64,000 bases of DNA, from assembly GCA_024399015.1 (NCBI GenBank), contig JAKSIC010000002.1, positions 132,732-196,731 of the forward strand, read 5' to 3'. Shown here piece by piece: positions 44,329 to 53,927 of this stretch (positions within the stretch are counted from its first letter, which is position 1; each line of letters begins with the position of its first letter). The notes below the pieces were generated by a model that saw nothing but the letters and a program-made list of their open reading frames with translations, did not search any database and was not told where the DNA came from. The position numbers were made by a program, and so were the translations under genes. The DNA comes from Fibrobacter sp. Its GTDB lineage: Bacteria > Fibrobacterota > Fibrobacteria > Fibrobacterales > Fibrobacteraceae.

Positions 44329-44556
44329 AATTTTGATTCCTTTTTTTTTTAATATAAATAAATAATAGCCGAAGTGTAAACGGAGATTTACCAAGCAGCA
44401 CTTGTTTTTGCACAAAATCAACCTCGTAAAAAATCGCTCACTGCATGTTACTAAAAATTTACAAAGCTATTGTAATGGTATTCATCTCGCGTCTTATTTT
44501 CCCTCCGTTTCAGCTGAAATTCATAAAAAATCGCAAGAATTACTATATTTGGTGCC

Positions 44557-45480
44557 ATGAATTTTAAGGACCGCATTATTCGATCTACGGGCAAGAAGGC
44601 TCCTTTCCGCCTGGTTCTTGTGGACATCACCAACACAATGAACGAAATCGGGGCAAAGCACGGAGCCCAGTCTTACTCCCTTAAATTGCTGGCTGAAACC
44701 ACAATTTCGTCCATTTTTTTGAGCAGTAGCCTCAAGATGAAGGGTACTGTAAGCGTAACCGCCACCTTCGGTGGTGAAATTTCCTACGCAAAGGCAGACA
44801 CTACCCCCTACATCAGCCGTAAGGAAGACGAAGAGTCCTACTACTTTGTACGCGCCATGATTCCACAGGACGACCTGCAGTCCATCAAGGGCGACGAACC
44901 GGCCCTGATTCCTCAGAACTATCAGGTGGTAAAGCTGAACGAATACGGCAAGCGCGTTCACGAGAGCGTGGTACAGGCCGTTAGCCCCTCCATGGGTCAG
45001 AATCTGGCAACCTACTTGTTCCAGTCCGAACAGATTCTTTCTGCAGTGGGCATCGAAGCCCAGTTCAACAAGCAGGACCCCAGCAAGCTGGACTATGCCG
45101 TTGGTTTTTACGTAGAAGCCTTCCCCGAAATGGAAGAGAAGGACACCACCACCTTGGAACAGGTTGTGTTGAACTTGCCCAAGTTCTCTGAAATGTACGA
45201 CGCCCAGGAAAAGGGCGGCAAGACCATGGTGGACGAATTGCTTTACCAGTTCGAAGGTCCCTACGAAATTGAAGTCATCAAGGAATTTGGCGCCAAGGCA
45301 TTCTGCCCTTGCAGCAAGGAACGCACCATCAGTTCTCTGGCAGCACTGCCCTTGAACGACTTGAAGGACTTGGAAAAGGAAGGCAAGGATCTTGAAATGG
45401 TCTGCGACTTCTGCCGCAACAAGTACATCGTGACTATCGATGACTTGAGAAATTTGATTAAGGAAAGAGAATCCAAGTAA
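44557..45480 (+). CDS. hslO: Hsp33 redox chaperone
   Basis: 307 aa. The C-terminal zinc/redox switch is complete: Cys250-x-Cys252, 30 residues, Cys283-x-x-Cys286. The N-terminal domain is of the usual length. Hsp33 holds unfolding proteins under oxidative stress when its zinc is released. The ATG lies 7 nt after a TATATT box (44544-44549) with no Shine-Dalgarno. thrH follows 20 bp downstream. Confidence 0.92.
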   Translation: MNFKDRIIRSTGKKAPFRLVLVDITNTMNEIGAKHGAQSYSLKLLAETTISSIFLSSSLKMKGTVSVTATFGGEISYAKADTTPYISRKEDEESYYFVRAMIPQDDLQSIKGDEPALIPQNYQVVKLNEYGKRVHESVVQAVSPSMGQNLATYLFQSEQILSAVGIEAQFNKQDPSKLDYAVGFYVEAFPEMEEKDTTTLEQVVLNLPKFSEMYDAQEKGGKTMVDELLYQFEGPYEIEVIKEFGAKAFCPCSKERTISSLAALPLNDLKDLEKEGKDLEMVCDFCRNKYIVTIDDLRNLIKERESK

Positions 45481-45500
45481 GGGTTCAAAAAAGGATTTAT

Positions 45501-46118
45501 ATGTTTACTAAGCAATGTGTCGTGACTCTGGACTTGGAAGGCGTTCTCGCTCCTGAAATCTGGATTGCTGTCGCAGAAAAGACCGGCATCGAAGACCTGC
45601 GTCTCACTACCCGCGACATCCCCGACTACGACGTTCTGATGAAGGGTCGTATCAAGATCATGGAACGTGAAGGCCTTAAGCTTTCTACCATCCAGGACGT
45701 GATCCGCAACCTGGGTCTTCTGAAGGGCGCCCGCGAATTCATGGACACTCTCCGCGACGAAGCCCAGGTGATCATTCTTTCCGACACCTTCCAGGAATTC
45801 GCCTACCCCATCATGCAGAACCTGGGCATGCCCACCATTTTCTGCCACAACCTGATTGTGGAAGACGACATGATCAAGGGTTACCACCTGCGACTGAACG
45901 ACCAGAAGACCAAGGTGGTCAAGTCCCTGCAGGACCTGAACTTCAAGGTTTTCGCCAGCGGCGACTCCTTCAATGACACCGGCATGCTGAAGCAGGCCGA
46001 CAAGGGTTGCTTCTTCTGCGCTCCGGATTCCATCGTGGCTCAGTTCCCCCAGCTGGATTCCACCAAGACTTACGCAGAATTGTTGGAAAAATTCCATAAG
46101 TTCCAGGACACGTTGTAA
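45501..46118 (+). CDS. thrH: ThrH-type phosphoserine phosphatase / homoserine phosphotransferase
   Basis: 205 aa of the HAD family. The N-terminal VTLDLEGVLAPEIW (8-21) has the nucleophile Asp11 but Glu in place of the usual second Asp, which is characteristic of ThrH. RDIPDYDVLMKGRIKIM near 39, ILSDTFQEFA near 92 and ASGDSFNDTGML near 153 complete the match. Homologues cleave phosphoserine and can move the phosphate to homoserine. It follows hslO closely and is probably cotranscribed. Confidence 0.9.
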   Translation: MFTKQCVVTLDLEGVLAPEIWIAVAEKTGIEDLRLTTRDIPDYDVLMKGRIKIMEREGLKLSTIQDVIRNLGLLKGAREFMDTLRDEAQVIILSDTFQEFAYPIMQNLGMPTIFCHNLIVEDDMIKGYHLRLNDQKTKVVKSLQDLNFKVFASGDSFNDTGMLKQADKGCFFCAPDSIVAQFPQLDSTKTYAELLEKFHKFQDTL

Positions 46119-46119
46119 A

Positions 46120-46169
46120 GGAGATCCCGGGTCATCCCCGTCAAGCGAGGACAAGCGCCCGGGATGACA
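46120..46169 (+). repeat. GGAGATCCCGGG intergenic repeat between thrH and ybjQ
   Basis: Begins GGAGATCCCGGGTCATCCCC and ends CGCCCGGGATGACA; the ends are inverted complements. The AAGGAG just after it acts as the Shine-Dalgarno of the next gene. Confidence 0.75.
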
Positions 46170-46180
46170 AGGAGTAAAAT

Positions 46181-46495
46181 ATGAAGCTTTATACAACAGA
46201 CTTTATTTCTGGAAAAGAAATTGAAACCATCCAGATGGTCAAGGGCAGCATCGTGTTCAGCAAGAACGTGGTTCGCGACGTTTTTGCAGGCCTTAAGTCC
46301 ATCATTGGTGGCGAACTTGCAGGCTATACCGAAATGCTGGAACAGGCCCGTCAAGAGGCAACAAACCGCATGGTTATTCAAGCCCAGAACATTGGTGCCG
46401 ACGCCATTGTTTCCGTACGTTTCATGACATCTGCCGTTATGGCTGGCGCCGCAGAAATCATTGTCTACGGCACCGCGGTAAAATTCAAGAAATAA
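46181..46495 (+). CDS. YbjQ/UPF0145 family protein
   Basis: 104 aa, the family length. VVRDVFAGLKSIIGGELAGY (residues 30-49) followed by TEML, and NIGADAIVSVRF near 69, are diagnostic. These proteins form pentamers and bind metal in some structures; function is not established. AAGGAG lies 8 nt before the ATG. Confidence 0.88.
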   Translation: MKLYTTDFISGKEIETIQMVKGSIVFSKNVVRDVFAGLKSIIGGELAGYTEMLEQARQEATNRMVIQAQNIGADAIVSVRFMTSAVMAGAAEIIVYGTAVKFKK

Positions 46496-46525
46496 GGAGA
46501 CCCCGGCTCGGAGGCCGGGGTGACA
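46496..46525 (+). repeat. GGAGACCCCGG intergenic repeat after ybjQ
   Basis: GGAGACCCCGGCTCGGAGGC then CGGGGTGACA. It matches the in-frame copy in topB (26559) at 27 of 30 positions. Confidence 0.8.
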
Positions 46526-46553
46526 TTTGGGGCAGGTCCCCGCCGTTCACAGT

Positions 46554-46591
46554 AAAAAAACACCTGGGCGAAAACCCAGGCGTTTTTTTTT
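46554..46591. terminator. Bidirectional terminator between ybjQ and the esterase gene
   Basis: A-run, CACCTGGG-CGAAAA-CCCAGGCG (one mismatch), T-run: usable on both strands between convergent genes. Confidence 0.85.
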
Positions 46592-46615
46592 CTAATCCAA
46601 AACCCCAAAAAGCTC

Positions 46616-48112
46616 TTATTTCAGAGTGGGAGTTTCCCAGTCGATCCAATCGGACTTATTCCACTTAATCTGCTCAGAATTCTTGGTGTAATCAATCTTA
46701 CCAGTCTTGATTCCATCCTTACCCACCAGGAACTTGTTGATGAAGTCCTTGACTTCGTCAAACTGGCCGTTGGGCAAAGAGCAGTGGGCGTGAGCGCCTT
46801 CCTGGCTATAGGTGTAGTTTTCGCTTACTCCAAGTGCATCGAACACTTCCTTGGAAGCCTGGCCGCAGTAGTTGGAGGGAACTTCACCAAGCCATTCCTG
46901 GCCTGCGTTGTCGATAATCAGCAAGGGACGTGGAGCCACCATAGCCACAAGCATGTGCTGGTCGAAGGGCAGAGTGTTTTCGCGACCATCGTAGTTCTTG
47001 AAGGTGGTTTTCATCCAGTTGCCTTCGGAGCCTGCGCTATTCAAGCCCTGGACAAACTGCTTACCCTTCTGCTTGTTGACTTGAGCACCAACGCGCCAGA
47101 GGGAGGCGCCACCAGAGCCGGATTCCTGAGGAATAACCAGGGCGATTCGGGAGTCGAAAGCACCTGCGGCAAGGGAGCCCTTGCCCCAGCGTGAACAGCC
47201 TGTAATGCCCAGATGCTTCACATCAATGCCAGCTTCAGGGGTTTTCTCCAGAGCGTCAATCAAGCGGCTAACGCCCCAGGCCCAGGCCATGATGGTACCG
47301 GCGCTGGCATTGGATCCGTAAATGTCGTAGAACTTGCCGCTTCCACGATTACTTTCGGGAGCCACGTTATCGGGGTTAAAAATAATCTGGGCAATATCAA
47401 GACCAGTGAGCGCTCCACCTAGGCTACCACAGGTATTGCCCATAAAGCCACCGCCAAAGCCAATCATTGCAGGCTTCGGGTTATCCTTGGTTCCTGCACC
47501 ACTGATGTTTACAGCAAAGGAAGCAGACTTACCCTTGTCGGTCACGGTCACCGTAAAGGTGCTTCCTGCAAGCTTGCCTTCCACCTTTTCGGGGTTACGA
47601 GGCTTGTCACCGTACATAATCTTTTCGTACATGGCGCCAATTTCTTCGCGGCGGCACTTCCATTCATCCTTGGTGGAAATTCTCGTTCCTGCGAGAGTCT
47701 TGAAGGGGTCCGGCAGCTTTGCATTGTTGATGCTGGTGGGAATTTCACCGATGGAACATTCGCTGCGGTAATCCTCCTTGAACGCAGGAGCAGCCTGGAT
47801 GACTTCGGAACTGCTGGAGCTTAACACTCCCTCGCTGCTAGAACTCGCAATCACACTAGAGCTGGAAGCAGTCGCACTACTGGAAAATACGGCACTGCTA
47901 GAATTTGGAATGTCCGTAATTCCAGCCACGGAACTGCTGGACAAGCCCACATCAGCAACGTTGCTGCTAGAAGACTCATCGGCAACCCCAGCTTCAGAAC
48001 TGTAGCCGAGATCGTCGTTACCAGGATTTACGGAATTATTATCGTCGCCGCAGGCGCCAAATACACCTAAAACGGCCAAGGCCGTAATGGCCATGCACTT
48101 TGTACTCTTCAT
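46616..48112 (-). CDS. CE15-type glucuronoyl esterase lipoprotein with Ser-rich linker
   Basis: 498 aa. A lipoprotein signal ends at LGVFGAC (Cys21). The next about 85 residues are a low-complexity linker with five or more Ser runs (SSSSNV, SSSSVA), a style frequent in Fibrobacter glycan enzymes. The catalytic domain (about 110-498) has the serine-nucleophile elbow GITGCSRWGKGS near 303-314 and a later His in EGAHAHCSL near 440. CE15 enzymes cut the ester bond between lignin alcohols and glucuronoxylan. The lipid anchor and linker would place it on the cell envelope. Family assignment rests on the GCSRWGK motif and layout. Confidence 0.82.
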   Translation of the reverse strand: MKSTKCMAITALAVLGVFGACGDDNNSVNPGNDDLGYSSEAGVADESSSSNVADVGLSSSSVAGITDIPNSSSAVFSSSATASSSSVIASSSSEGVLSSSSSEVIQAAPAFKEDYRSECSIGEIPTSINNAKLPDPFKTLAGTRISTKDEWKCRREEIGAMYEKIMYGDKPRNPEKVEGKLAGSTFTVTVTDKGKSASFAVNISGAGTKDNPKPAMIGFGGGFMGNTCGSLGGALTGLDIAQIIFNPDNVAPESNRGSGKFYDIYGSNASAGTIMAWAWGVSRLIDALEKTPEAGIDVKHLGITGCSRWGKGSLAAGAFDSRIALVIPQESGSGGASLWRVGAQVNKQKGKQFVQGLNSAGSEGNWMKTTFKNYDGRENTLPFDQHMLVAMVAPRPLLIIDNAGQEWLGEVPSNYCGQASKEVFDALGVSENYTYSQEGAHAHCSLPNGQFDEVKDFINKFLVGKDGIKTGKIDYTKNSEQIKWNKSDWIDWETPTLK

Positions 48113-48263
48113 TTTTAACCCAAAACAACCTCATCCCAACCATTTGAGATGGAGGTAGCATAAATATAAGTTTTCGCAGTGTTCTTCATCACATTGTCTT
48201 GTCGGATTGCGTTGTCCACAGACAACAAAGGAGTTTTGCAAAGTCCTTTCTAACGCCTTCAAG

Positions 48264-48280
48264 TATTCCAATTTGGAATA
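48264..48280. promoter_or_regulatory. Palindrome in the gap between the esterase and relA
   Basis: TATTCCAA-T-TTGGAATA, 8-bp arms with one central base, in a 255-bp divergent gap. About 100 bp from both genes' predicted promoters. A candidate operator; nothing else obvious is in the gap. Confidence 0.4.
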
Positions 48281-48367
48281 TTTAGCCAAACGGGGAAAAC
48301 CCTATTTTCTGCTTATTTTTGCCGTTTTTCCAACCAGCCATCGTTTTTTTAGATATACTTGATAACA

Positions 48368-50512
48368 ATGGAACAGGTAACTCTTTCATCTAATCAAGCA
48401 CACATTATCAATGTGCTCCTTAAGAAGAATCCCGCTCTAGACCGCGAGATTCTGTCTAAGGCTGTAGCCTTTATTGCCACTGCTCACGAAGGCCAGTACC
48501 GCAAAAGCGGCATGCCCTATACCGAGCATCCTTACGAAGTTGCGAAAATTCTTGCTGACTTGAAACAAGACCAGCCTACGGTTCTTGCAGGTCTTTTGCA
48601 CGATGTTGTTGAAGATACGGAATACACCCTGGAACAGCTGTCCGAAATGTTCGGAGAAGACGTTGCCTTCATGGTGGATGCCGTTACCAAAATTACTGCG
48701 GCCCAGGAAGCCAACAAGACCGCCCAGAAGGCGGAAACCTACCGTAAGCTGATTATCGCCATGGCCAAGGATCCCCGCGTGATCATGATTAAGATCGCGG
48801 ACCGTATCCACAACATGCGTACCATGCGCTACATGAAGCCGGAACGCCGTCAGGCTATCGCCCAGGAAACCCTGGACATCTATATTCCCCTGACCCATCG
48901 ATTCGGTCTCTACAGGCTTAAAACTGAACTTGAAGACTTGAGCTTCAAGTACGTCAATCCGGATGAATACCAGAAGCTGGTGGACGCCCTTATTGAAAAT
49001 AAGGAATCCCGAGAACAGTACATCCAGTCCGTGATCGGACCGCTTCAGTTCAAGATGGCCCTTGAAGATTTCGACTGTACCATCCAGGGCCGTACCAAGA
49101 ACATTTACAGCATCCACAACAAGATGATTAGCCGAGGCTGTCAATTCGAAGACATCTTCGACATTTTCGCCATTAGAATCATTGTGGAATCCATTCCGGA
49201 ATGCTACCTGGCTCTGGGTTACGTGCATAACCTCTGGACCCCACTCCAGAGCCGTTTCAAAGATTATATCGCCACTCCCAAGCCCAATTTGTACCAGAGC
49301 ATCCATACTACGGTAATCGGTCCGGACAACAAGATGGTGGAAGTCCAGATCCGAACCAAGGATATGGATGTGGTGGCAGAAAAAGGTTTTGCCGCCCACT
49401 GGGCCTACAAGCTGGAAACCCAGCACGAAGGTGAAGAGCTCGCATGGCTGAACCACATGGTGAAGCTGCAGTCCGAGATTTCAGACTCCAAGGAATACCT
49501 GGATTTCTTGAAGGTGGACCTGAAGCCCCAGGGTATGACCGTGTTTACTCCCAAGGGAACTTCCATCGAGCTTCCCGACGGAGCCATCGTGCTGGACTTT
49601 GCTTTTGCGGTCCATACCGAACTGGGCCTGCACTGCATTGGCGCCCGCATCAACGATGAAGTGGTGAACCTGGACAAAGTCGTCCCCAATGGTGCGACTG
49701 TTCAGATTCTTAAGAGCCCCCACCAGGAGCCCAGCCCCGAATGGTTGGAGATGGTGAAAACCGTCAAGGCTAAGCAGGAGCTGCGTCGCTGGATCCGTTC
49801 CAGCACCATCCAGCAGGCTAAGGAACTGGGCAAGGAAATCTGGATCCGCGAACTTCACCTGCAGAAGATTGAAAAGGACAAGCGCCCCAAGGAAGAGGAC
49901 ATCTGCAAGTTCTTCGGCACGGCTGACATCAATGACTTCTATCAGCGCATTGGCGAAGGCGAACTGCCACTGGTAGACATCCAACGGTTCATTAGCGGTG
50001 GCCGCGACGTGACCAAGGAGTCTGCATCGCTGCGATTCTTCCCCGGCTTCAACAAGGACAAGAAACTGGACGTTCGCGACGAAATGCCGCTGCAGATTGG
50101 CGGCGAAACAAAGCTTCTCATTCACTTTGGCAAGTGCTGCGGCCCCGTGCCAGGCGACAAGATTATAGGCGTACTTCGCCCCCAGATCGGCATCGAAATC
50201 CATTGTGCCGACTGCGCCGAACTGAAGAAGTTGCCGAAGGAACAACAAGTGGCCGTGGAATGGAACGAAGAAACCAGCCATTCCTTCACCACTCACCTGA
50301 CTATTGAAACTGACAACCGCAAGAACATTACTTTGGATGTACTCACGGAACTGAAGAAGGCAAATATCTTCCTGGAACGCATGACTGTAGCTAGCAAGCA
50401 TTCCTCCGGCCGAATCAAGATTGTCTGCAAGGCCTTCCGTAAGGACCAGATTGAATCCGTAATGAATTGCATCAAGAACATTTCCGGAGTCCACGAGGTA
50501 GTTAAAGTATGA
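48368..50512 (+). CDS. Bifunctional (p)ppGpp synthetase/hydrolase, RelA/SpoT type
   Basis: 714 aa from ATG 48368. The HD hydrolase motifs are intact (His54, His78-Asp79, LLHDVVED), so hydrolysis is likely. The synthetase region includes GRTKNIYSIHNKM near 242 and PNLYQSIHTTVIG near 307 with VEVQIRT. TGS (about 390-450) and a Cys-rich segment (GKCCGPVPGDKIIG near 592) precede a C-terminal ACT domain. It would set ppGpp levels during starvation. The start lies 8 nt after a TATACT box (48354-48359). The next gene overlaps by 4 bp. Confidence 0.92.
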   Translation: MEQVTLSSNQAHIINVLLKKNPALDREILSKAVAFIATAHEGQYRKSGMPYTEHPYEVAKILADLKQDQPTVLAGLLHDVVEDTEYTLEQLSEMFGEDVAFMVDAVTKITAAQEANKTAQKAETYRKLIIAMAKDPRVIMIKIADRIHNMRTMRYMKPERRQAIAQETLDIYIPLTHRFGLYRLKTELEDLSFKYVNPDEYQKLVDALIENKESREQYIQSVIGPLQFKMALEDFDCTIQGRTKNIYSIHNKMISRGCQFEDIFDIFAIRIIVESIPECYLALGYVHNLWTPLQSRFKDYIATPKPNLYQSIHTTVIGPDNKMVEVQIRTKDMDVVAEKGFAAHWAYKLETQHEGEELAWLNHMVKLQSEISDSKEYLDFLKVDLKPQGMTVFTPKGTSIELPDGAIVLDFAFAVHTELGLHCIGARINDEVVNLDKVVPNGATVQILKSPHQEPSPEWLEMVKTVKAKQELRRWIRSSTIQQAKELGKEIWIRELHLQKIEKDKRPKEEDICKFFGTADINDFYQRIGEGELPLVDIQRFISGGRDVTKESASLRFFPGFNKDKKLDVRDEMPLQIGGETKLLIHFGKCCGPVPGDKIIGVLRPQIGIEIHCADCAELKKLPKEQQVAVEWNEETSHSFTTHLTIETDNRKNITLDVLTELKKANIFLERMTVASKHSSGRIKIVCKAFRKDQIESVMNCIKNISGVHEVVKV

Positions 50513-51102
50513 TTTCCACTTTGCACCATAGCGACTACACCTTAAAGAACCGCGCCTTCAACTGCCGAATGCGCAATCGCTATTACGAAGAAGTCTACTA
50601 TGCCTTCAGAGCCCTTTTCCCCAACGAAGTTGCCGAACGTAAGGAGCCAAACCCGGTGGCGGACGCCATCTGGTTCCAGCACCTGAGTCGCGAAATCAAG
50701 CGTTACGAGCGCCTGCTCATGACATGCCTGGAATATGCCCAGGCTGCCGTTTTTTATGGAAAAAATGGCAACGCCGCCCTCTATTCCAAGGACAAACGCT
50801 GGGGTATTCTCCAGGAAGAAATCTTCTTGGTACACTTTTTGCAAGAGTTACAATCTACAACCCGCTACGTAATCGCCCGAATTGATACTGACCAGATGCT
50901 CCAGCAGTGGAGCGGAGAAATGCAGGACATGAAGGCTAAGCCGGTGGGTTCTGGCTATGTGAACGCAATTCAGGAGAAACTGAACGAAATGAATGCCGCA
51001 ACGATCGTCGAATTCAAGGACCTGCTGAAGCACGTCCTGGACCGATTCCAGATCGGCAATACTTTGTTCGGAACCGTCCAGGAACTGCAGAATTTCTATT
51101 AG
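50509..51102 (+). CDS. Hypothetical protein coupled to relA/spoT
   Basis: 197 aa, alpha-helical by pattern (RYYEEVYYAFRALFP, REIKRYERLLMTCLEYAQAA, a helical C-terminus), no membrane segment or signal peptide. I recognise no family. The ATG overlaps the relA/spoT stop by 4 bp, so it is likely translationally coupled; a role in the stringent response is only a positional guess. Confidence 0.6.
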   Translation: MISTLHHSDYTLKNRAFNCRMRNRYYEEVYYAFRALFPNEVAERKEPNPVADAIWFQHLSREIKRYERLLMTCLEYAQAAVFYGKNGNAALYSKDKRWGILQEEIFLVHFLQELQSTTRYVIARIDTDQMLQQWSGEMQDMKAKPVGSGYVNAIQEKLNEMNAATIVEFKDLLKHVLDRFQIGNTLFGTVQELQNFY

Positions 51103-51103
51103 G

Positions 51104-51131
51104 AGGCTCGAGGTTCGAGGCACGAGGTAAA
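51104..51131 (+). repeat. AGGCNNG heptamer array before nuoA
   Basis: Four units, AGGCTCG AGGTTCG AGGCACG AGGTAAA, start 2 bp after the stop of the previous gene. They match units of the array at 14572-14613 exactly (AGGTTCG, AGGCACG). Confidence 0.8.
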
Positions 51132-51152
51132 GAGTTTTAATTAAGGTAATAT

Positions 51153-51533
51153 ATGTCTGAATACATTATTCTATCCATATTCCTATTCCTAGGTGCGTTC
51201 ATCGCGGCGGCAGCCACGGTGGTGGGCCTATTGCTAGGCTATCGCACTAGAAAGACAAAGAACAAGATGCTTCCGTACGAATGCGGTATGGAAACATTCG
51301 GTAATGCCCGAATCCAGTTTAAGGTGGGCTACTATGTTTTCGCCCTGCTTTTCCTGGTTTTTGACGTGGAAGCCTTGTTCCTGCTCCCTGTTATGGCCAA
51401 TTTCAAGGAAATTATGGCAGGAAACACCGCTCTTTCCCCCGTCATTGTGATTGTTGACTTGGTGATCTTCTTGGCGATTCTGGTTTCCGGCCTCGCCTAC
51501 GCTTGGAAAAAAGGAATTCTCAAATGGGAATAA
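51153..51533 (+). CDS. nuoA: NADH-quinone oxidoreductase-type subunit A
   Basis: 126 aa with three hydrophobic segments. [17 protein letters not shown] (residues 41-57) is the conserved NuoA loop with its Cys, and [13 protein letters not shown] near 69 completes the signature. It is a membrane subunit next to the quinone site. First gene of the operon; nuoB overlaps its end by 10 bp. Confidence 0.92.
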   Translation: MSEYIILSIFLFLGAFIAAAATVVGLLLGYRTRKTKNKMLPYECGMETFGNARIQFKVGYYVFALLFLVFDVEALFLLPVMANFKEIMAGNTALSPVIVIVDLVIFLAILVSGLAYAWKKGILKWE

Positions 51534-52771
51534 TCAATTTTGCACCTAAGATCCTGGACCCCATTCCCGGCGGCAAATACGTTGTCAACGCCGTGGATTA
51601 TGTGGTGAACTGGGCTAGAGCCAATTCCATTTGGCCCCTCACTTACGGTACCAGCTGCTGCGCTATCGAAATGATGAGTAGCTCCATGGCCCGTTACGAC
51701 ATTGCCCGCTTCGGCTCAGAAGTGTTCCGCGCCTCCCCCCGTCAGGCCGACTTGTTCATCCTGGCAGGTACCATTACGAAGCGCATGGCTCCCGCCATCC
51801 AGATGCTGTGGGAACAGATGCCCGGCCCCAAGTACGTGCTCGCCATGGGCGCCTGCACCATTAGCGGCGGCCCCTTCATTTACGACAACTACTCCGTGGT
51901 CCGCGGCGCCCAGAATATTCTGCCGGTAGACGTTTTCGTTCCTGGTTGCCCGCCCCGCCCCGAAGCATTGTTCCACGGTCTTTTGACCTTACGCGAAAAG
52001 ATTTTGAAGGAAACCTGCCGCAACCCCTGGCAGGAAGGCTACCCGGAAGACGTTTCCCGCGTAGACCGCTACCGTGAAGCAGCCAAGGCCTGGGCTGAAC
52101 TTGAAAAGATCAAGGACGAGGAAATGGCGGAAGCCCGCGAAAAGTTCAAGGCTGAAAACCCTGACTACAAGAGCACTTTCAAGCCTGTCCGCGTTACCAA
52201 GGAAGCATTCCCGGAAGTGGAACGCCCGGCTGCAGCAGAACTCACCGCAGGTGAACTCTCCCAGGCTGACATTTTCGGCAAGATCAAGGCTAAGTTCGAA
52301 AGTGCAACGGTGGACGAAGCAATCCTCGCTACCGCAAGTTCCGACAGCCCGGCGGAAATTACACTGGATGTAAAGGACTACTTCGCTGCTACAGAATTTG
52401 TAAAGAACGATCCGGCCCTCAAGATGGATTACCTCATCGATGTAACCGCCATCGACTACCCGGACCACTTTGAATTGATTACCCAGCTTCGCAGCATAGA
52501 ACTCGGCCACAAGGTCTTCTTCTGCGTGCCGCTCCCGAAGGACGAATCCATTCCCGAGGAAAAGCGCGCCACAAGCCTGCTGGCAAAGGTTCCCAGCATC
52601 ACGGCCCTGTACCCCGCCGCAAGCATCAAGGAACGGGAGGTCTACGACATGTTCGGCATCAAGTTCGAAGGTCACGACGACCTGCGCCGCATTTTCCTGG
52701 ACAAGGATTTCGTCGGTTTCCCGCTGCGTAAAGATTTTACTAACCCTGAAATGATTAAGAGGCCCGTATGA
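51524..52771 (+). CDS. nuoBC: Fused complex I subunits NuoB-NuoC
   Basis: 415 aa. Residues 1-185 are Nuo[14 protein letters not shown] with Cys45-Cys46, GACTISGG and [10 protein letters not shown] supply the N2 [4Fe-4S] ligands. A charged linker (about 185-245, Glu/Ala/Lys-rich) leads to NuoC (about 260-415: [39 protein letters not shown]). In most bacteria nuoB and nuoC are separate, or nuoC is joined to nuoD. The start is ATG 51524, inside nuoA; an earlier start at 51503 would add residues before the NuoB start. nuoD overlaps by 4 bp. Confidence 0.9.
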   Translation: MGIINFAPKILDPIPGGKYVVNAVDYVVNWARANSIWPLTYGTSCCAIEMMSSSMARYDIARFGSEVFRASPRQADLFILAGTITKRMAPAIQMLWEQMPGPKYVLAMGACTISGGPFIYDNYSVVRGAQNILPVDVFVPGCPPRPEALFHGLLTLREKILKETCRNPWQEGYPEDVSRVDRYREAAKAWAELEKIKDEEMAEAREKFKAENPDYKSTFKPVRVTKEAFPEVERPAAAELTAGELSQADIFGKIKAKFESATVDEAILATASSDSPAEITLDVKDYFAATEFVKNDPALKMDYLIDVTAIDYPDHFELITQLRSIELGHKVFFCVPLPKDESIPEEKRATSLLAKVPSITALYPAASIKEREVYDMFGIKFEGHDDLRRIFLDKDFVGFPLRKDFTNPEMIKRPV

Positions 52772-53919
52772 GTATGACACAGCTCCCTCCGGGATTCAAA
52801 ATCATCCGTGACGAAAATAGCGAAGCCTATTCCGACGAATTCTTCGTCAACATGGGCCCGCAGCACCCCAGTACACATGGTGCCCTTCGCCTTGCCATCC
52901 GCATGGACGGTGAAACCATCGTAGAACTGGTTCCCCATCACGGTTACATTCACCGCGGCATGGAAAAGCAGGCCGAGTCCATGAGCTACCTGCAGTACAT
53001 TCCCATGTCCGACCGTCAGGACTACCTGACCGCCATCCAGAACAACCTAGGTGTGGTTCTCGCCTACGAAAAAGGCATGAACGTAGGCGTTCCTCTTCGT
53101 CAGGAATATATCCGCGTCATGCTGCAGGAACTTGGCCGTATTGCAAGCCACCTGGTGTTCTTCGGCTGCTTCGGCGGCGACCTGGGCGGACAAACCTGCT
53201 TGCTCTTCGGTTTCAAGGAACGTGAAATGATTCACGACATCCTGGAAGAAGTCACCGGTTCTCGCTTGACCATGAACTTCTTTAGACCGGGTGGCAGCCG
53301 TTTCGACGTGCCCGACACCTTTATTCCTCGTGTAAAGGCTTTCCTGGAACACCTGGAAACCACCATGAAGGATTACGAACGTTTCCTCAGCAAGAACGTA
53401 ATCGTTCGCGAACGTAGCATCGGTATCGGCGTTCTCTCCAAGGAAGACGCCATCGCCTACGCATGCTCTGGCCCCGTGGCCCGCGCAAGCGGCGTAAACT
53501 TCGACGTTCGTCGCAACAATCCTTACAGCATTTACAGCCAGCTGGAATTTGATGTGCCTGTGACCTACAATGGTGACTGCTACGACCGCTACAATGTTCG
53601 TATCGCAGAAATCCACGAATCCATGCGCATCCTTCGCCAGTGCATTGACAAGTTCCCCGCCGAAGGTCCGTGGCGCAGCAAGGAAAAGCCCGTAAAGCTG
53701 AATCCTGGCCGCTACTACAGCGAAATCGAAACCGCCAAGGGCCTTTACGCAACCTACGTGGTGGCTGCTGCAGGCGACAAGCCTTACCGCATTCATACCC
53801 GCGGCCCCAGCTTCCCCCATATTGGCGTATTGAACAAGATGTGCCAGGGCTTGACCGTTTCGGACTTGGTGACCATCATGGCCACCCTGGACCCTGTGAT
53901 CCCGGAAATTGACAGGTAG
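52768..53919 (+). CDS. nuoD: Complex I subunit D (49-kDa)
   Basis: 383 aa. [20 protein letters not shown] (residues 27-46) is the NuoD quinone-site motif, and [14 protein letters not shown] near 91 and [14 protein letters not shown] near 343 are conserved. With NuoB it forms the quinone-binding cavity. Length is normal for the stand-alone subunit. Confidence 0.93.
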   Translation: MSMTQLPPGFKIIRDENSEAYSDEFFVNMGPQHPSTHGALRLAIRMDGETIVELVPHHGYIHRGMEKQAESMSYLQYIPMSDRQDYLTAIQNNLGVVLAYEKGMNVGVPLRQEYIRVMLQELGRIASHLVFFGCFGGDLGGQTCLLFGFKEREMIHDILEEVTGSRLTMNFFRPGGSRFDVPDTFIPRVKAFLEHLETTMKDYERFLSKNVIVRERSIGIGVLSKEDAIAYACSGPVARASGVNFDVRRNNPYSIYSQLEFDVPVTYNGDCYDRYNVRIAEIHESMRILRQCIDKFPAEGPWRSKEKPVKLNPGRYYSEIETAKGLYATYVVAAAGDKPYRIHTRGPSFPHIGVLNKMCQGLTVSDLVTIMATLDPVIPEIDR

Positions 53920-53927
53920 GTAATTAC

